From assembly GCF_030764225.1 (NCBI RefSeq), contig NZ_JASAXH010000003.1: a stretch of 64,000 nucleotides of DNA; one strand, written 5' to 3'. A model generated the notes under the pieces. The model made no database searches. It saw nothing but the letters and a program-made list of their open reading frames with translations, and was not told where the DNA came from. Shown here piece by piece: positions 62,078 through 64,000 of the stretch (positions within the stretch are counted from its first letter, which is position 1; each line of letters starts with the position of its first letter). Origin of the DNA: Phocoenobacter atlanticus (GTDB taxonomy: Bacteria; Pseudomonadota; Gammaproteobacteria; Enterobacterales; Pasteurellaceae). Position numbers and translations under genes: made by a program.

Positions 62078-62106
62078 AGGATATATTAGTAAGTTTGCTT
62101 TGTCAA
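62078..62106 (-). promoter_or_regulatory. promoter of tRNA-Asn
   Basis: On the minus strand a perfect TTGACA, 17 bp, TATCCT, about 12 bp before the tRNA 5' end. Confidence 0.75.
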
Positions 62107-62202
62107 GAAACCAACTCTCGAAAAACAAACTTACTCATAATCCCAAGTAAATAATCATTAATAAATTTAATTATCCACTTTTACTGAACTTAAACAGCTG
62201 AA

Positions 62203-63444
62203 TTAACTTAATTTATCTGGTAGCGCTAATACTGGTTCGCTCTCTTTTACATTCACTTCTTTTAAGTTTAAAGAATGAATTTGAGCAGATAACTCTGCAT
62301 CGAGCGTATGCTCAGCAACATAAGATGCCATAATGCGATCATTAGCATTACATTCTTTGTGCTCTAGAAGTTGTATAAAATAAGGTTTTGCTTGGGTAAA
62401 TTCACCCTCACGAACTAGTGCATATCCTACGATACGAGCATAATCATCACTGTAACGTTCTACCGCTTTTTTGCCACGTTTGGTGAGTAATTTCAGTAAA
62501 CGTTTATTATCAGCAATATCTAAACGAGTTAATTCATCAAATAATAATTCAAGTTCGTCATCTTTATATTTTTTCACTGTTTCAAAAGCTAAAGTTTGTG
62601 CTGATTGATGATCATCACAATCAATTAAACGTTTAATTAAACCCGTTCTTGCATAAACAGATTTATTACGACGACTTGGTTGTTGTTTCCACCAGTTTAA
62701 TAATCCTTCTTGACCTTCTTCGTGAAGTTTTTCATCAAGTAGTCCATCGTCAACCCAATGTTCTAAGTCGAGATATTCTTCATTTGTAAGTATATTTTGA
62801 TATTTCACATCTTCAAGAATATGATCCATCGCAATGAAAGCACCTGATTTCTGATACACTGGAATAGCTAAACTTAATACTTCTGTGTTACGAGAATCCA
62901 GTTCAAGTAAACTATCTACCGCAGAGCGTGCAGCTGGTAGTTTTTTCTGTAACATAAGAATTTTTGCTCGAGCAATTTCTAATGCTATATTGTTATCTCC
63001 AGCAATTTTTGAAGCTTCAACTAAATATTTATTTGCAGCCTTTTCATCCCCTTTTCTCTGAGCCGCTTCTGCCGCCTTAATAAAGTTAAGTACAGGTTTA
63101 TCTGAGTGTTTAGCATTTTTACCAATTAGTTTTTCTGCTTTAGAATAGTCACCTTCACTCATTTTCACTAACCCCTCAAGGGTTTGTTTCTGTGCTTTTT
63201 TACGTTTACGAGTAAAGAACCAACGATAGGAACCTCTACTTAATGAGAAGAAAGACTTCAGTATCCCTTCAACAAGATAAATAACTGCCATTAATGCAAC
63301 AAAGAATACAACAAGCATAACAATGCTCATTTCAATGACTTTTGTGTCAGTTTCAATTCTTACGTAACCTTGATGACCTGCAATATAAGGACCTGCGACT
63401 AACCCCGCAAGTAATAAGAACATTAAAAAAAGAATTCTAAACAT
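62203..63444 (-). CDS. hemY: HemY protein
   Basis: HemY is an inner-membrane protein with TPR-like repeats, encoded next to hemX in the haem cluster; its role in late haem synthesis is not settled. Two membrane helices lie at residues ~4-22 and 41-66. The cytosolic basic segment RKRKKAQKQTLEGLVKMSEGDYSKAEKLI opens the TPR part. WWKQQP and RTGLIKRLIDCDDHQSA follow. It has 413 residues, slightly over E. coli's 398. It follows hemX after 9 bp. Confidence 0.93.
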   Translation of the reverse strand: MFRILFLMFLLLAGLVAGPYIAGHQGYVRIETDTKVIEMSIVMLVVFFVALMAVIYLVEGILKSFFSLSRGSYRWFFTRKRKKAQKQTLEGLVKMSEGDYSKAEKLIGKNAKHSDKPVLNFIKAAEAAQRKGDEKAANKYLVEASKIAGDNNIALEIARAKILMLQKKLPAARSAVDSLLELDSRNTEVLSLAIPVYQKSGAFIAMDHILEDVKYQNILTNEEYLDLEHWVDDGLLDEKLHEEGQEGLLNWWKQQPSRRNKSVYARTGLIKRLIDCDDHQSAQTLAFETVKKYKDDELELLFDELTRLDIADNKRLLKLLTKRGKKAVERYSDDYARIVGYALVREGEFTQAKPYFIQLLEHKECNANDRIMASYVAEHTLDAELSAQIHSLNLKEVNVKESEPVLALPDKLS

Positions 63445-63453
63445 ACCATTCTC

Positions 63454-64000
63454 CTATTGTGCTACTTCTTGAGGTTGTGGTGCTTTAGGTACCTCTTGAG
63501 TTCTTAATGTATTAAGTAAATCTAAACTACTTAACTGTTGTGGAGCATCAATATAGACAGACTGTTGAGCAAGGCTGTCAATTTCGTTTAAGAATGCTTT
63601 TACATTACTGCTTTCAACATCAAAATAACTTCTTACCCAAGAAGCGACAGTATCCAATGATTCTTTGTATAAAGTATTTTGCTGACGAGGTATCGCTAAT
63701 GTCGCAATTTGTAAACGTAAACGAATGTTTTCTCTAAGATAAGCTTCTTGGCTTGGAGAAACAAACACTTTCTGAATTGAGTTATCTTTATCATTGATTC
63801 GAATAAAGTGAGAAAGGAATGAACCTGCACTTTTCTCAATATTTTTCTGCCAATCTTCAAGAGAACCACTGATTTCTTTTGATGTTTCCTCTGTGCCATC
63901 TTCTTGAGAATTTAGCATTGGCATATCATCAACACTATTAGCAAGATGCGTCAATTTTAACATCAAGGCATCTTGATCAACCTCATTCACTGAATCAAGT
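63454..64000 (-). CDS. hemX: HemX family protein, N-terminal part cut by window edge
   Basis: This is the C-terminal part of HemX, a membrane protein once annotated as uroporphyrinogen-III C-methyltransferase but probably lacking that activity. The frame stays open to base 64000, so the GTG at 63990 is internal. Family landmarks are VDQDALMLKLTHLANSVDDMPML and the helical SPSQEAYLRENIRLRLQIA (near residue 90 of the visible part). The proline-rich end PKAPQPQEVAQ closes the protein. hemY follows. Confidence 0.92.
   Translation of the reverse strand, partial: LDSVNEVDQDALMLKLTHLANSVDDMPMLNSQEDGTEETSKEISGSLEDWQKNIEKSAGSFLSHFIRINDKDNSIQKVFVSPSQEAYLRENIRLRLQIATLAIPRQQNTLYKESLDTVASWVRSYFDVESSNVKAFLNEIDSLAQQSVYIDAPQQLSSLDLLNTLRTQEVPKAPQPQEVAQ

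Overview
This is a chromosomal window from an AT-rich member of the Pasteurellaceae. The gene set and its order (cydABX-ybgE/ybgC-tolQRAB-pal, frdABCD next to epmA, artPIQM, fadR/nhaB/dsbB, yciC-yciB-yciA-yciI, gpsA-cysE) match that family. The DNA carries many copies of the AAGCGGT uptake-signal core, often ACAAGCGGT, with an AAATTTGCAAA tract on one side. That is the Actinobacillus pleuropneumoniae (Apl) type of uptake sequence, not the H. influenzae AAGTGCGGT type. I cannot name the species.

Layout. 1-7.2 kb: end of dusC, ruvC, yjjV, a SulP transporter, an ORF6N-family gene broken by one in-frame TGA, and prlC. 7.4-10.7 kb: tRNA-Leu(CAA) followed by a decayed integrative element (broken P4-type integrase, HigBA-type toxin-antitoxin pair, Fic-gene remnant, unknown one-TM protein). 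10.8-23 kb: lolC, pyrG, an HcaT-like MFS gene with proC, trhP, an orphan PTS EIIB protein, talB, fxsA-gpsA-cysE, kdsD. 22.7-30.6 kb: the tol-pal and cytochrome bd clusters, all on the minus strand, with a 51-bp tandem repeat in tolA. 31-33.2 kb: xthA, hslO-hslR. 33.3-35.2 kb: a small accessory module made of an XRE repressor, paired operators and a divergent row of two lipoproteins plus a small membrane protein; one lipoprotein resembles EexN entry-exclusion proteins. 35.3-49 kb: a hydrolase, dsbB-nhaB/fadR, yfbV, the yciC-B-A-I row, a lysine-rich ComEA-like protein, frdABCD/epmA, and an alanine/glycine symporter under a tandem glycine riboswitch. 49-64 kb: uvrC, secB-yibN, tig, yidE, fadL/yfcZ, artPIQM, fabB, tRNA-Asn, hemY and the end of hemX.

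How it fits together. Most of the window is conserved core: cell-envelope integrity (Tol-Pal, LolC, KdsD, Pal), microaerobic and anaerobic respiration (CydABX, FrdABCD), fatty-acid handling (FadR, FadL, FabB, thioesterases), protein folding and export (SecB, trigger factor, Hsp33, Hsp15, DsbB) and natural competence (ComEA-like protein, dense uptake signals). Several uptake signals occur as inverted pairs between genes and look like terminators.

The non-core parts are the element remnant after tRNA-Leu and the XRE/lipoprotein module at 33.3-35.2 kb. The second is my best candidate for an undescribed system. I saw no CRISPR array, complete insertion sequence or complete prophage.
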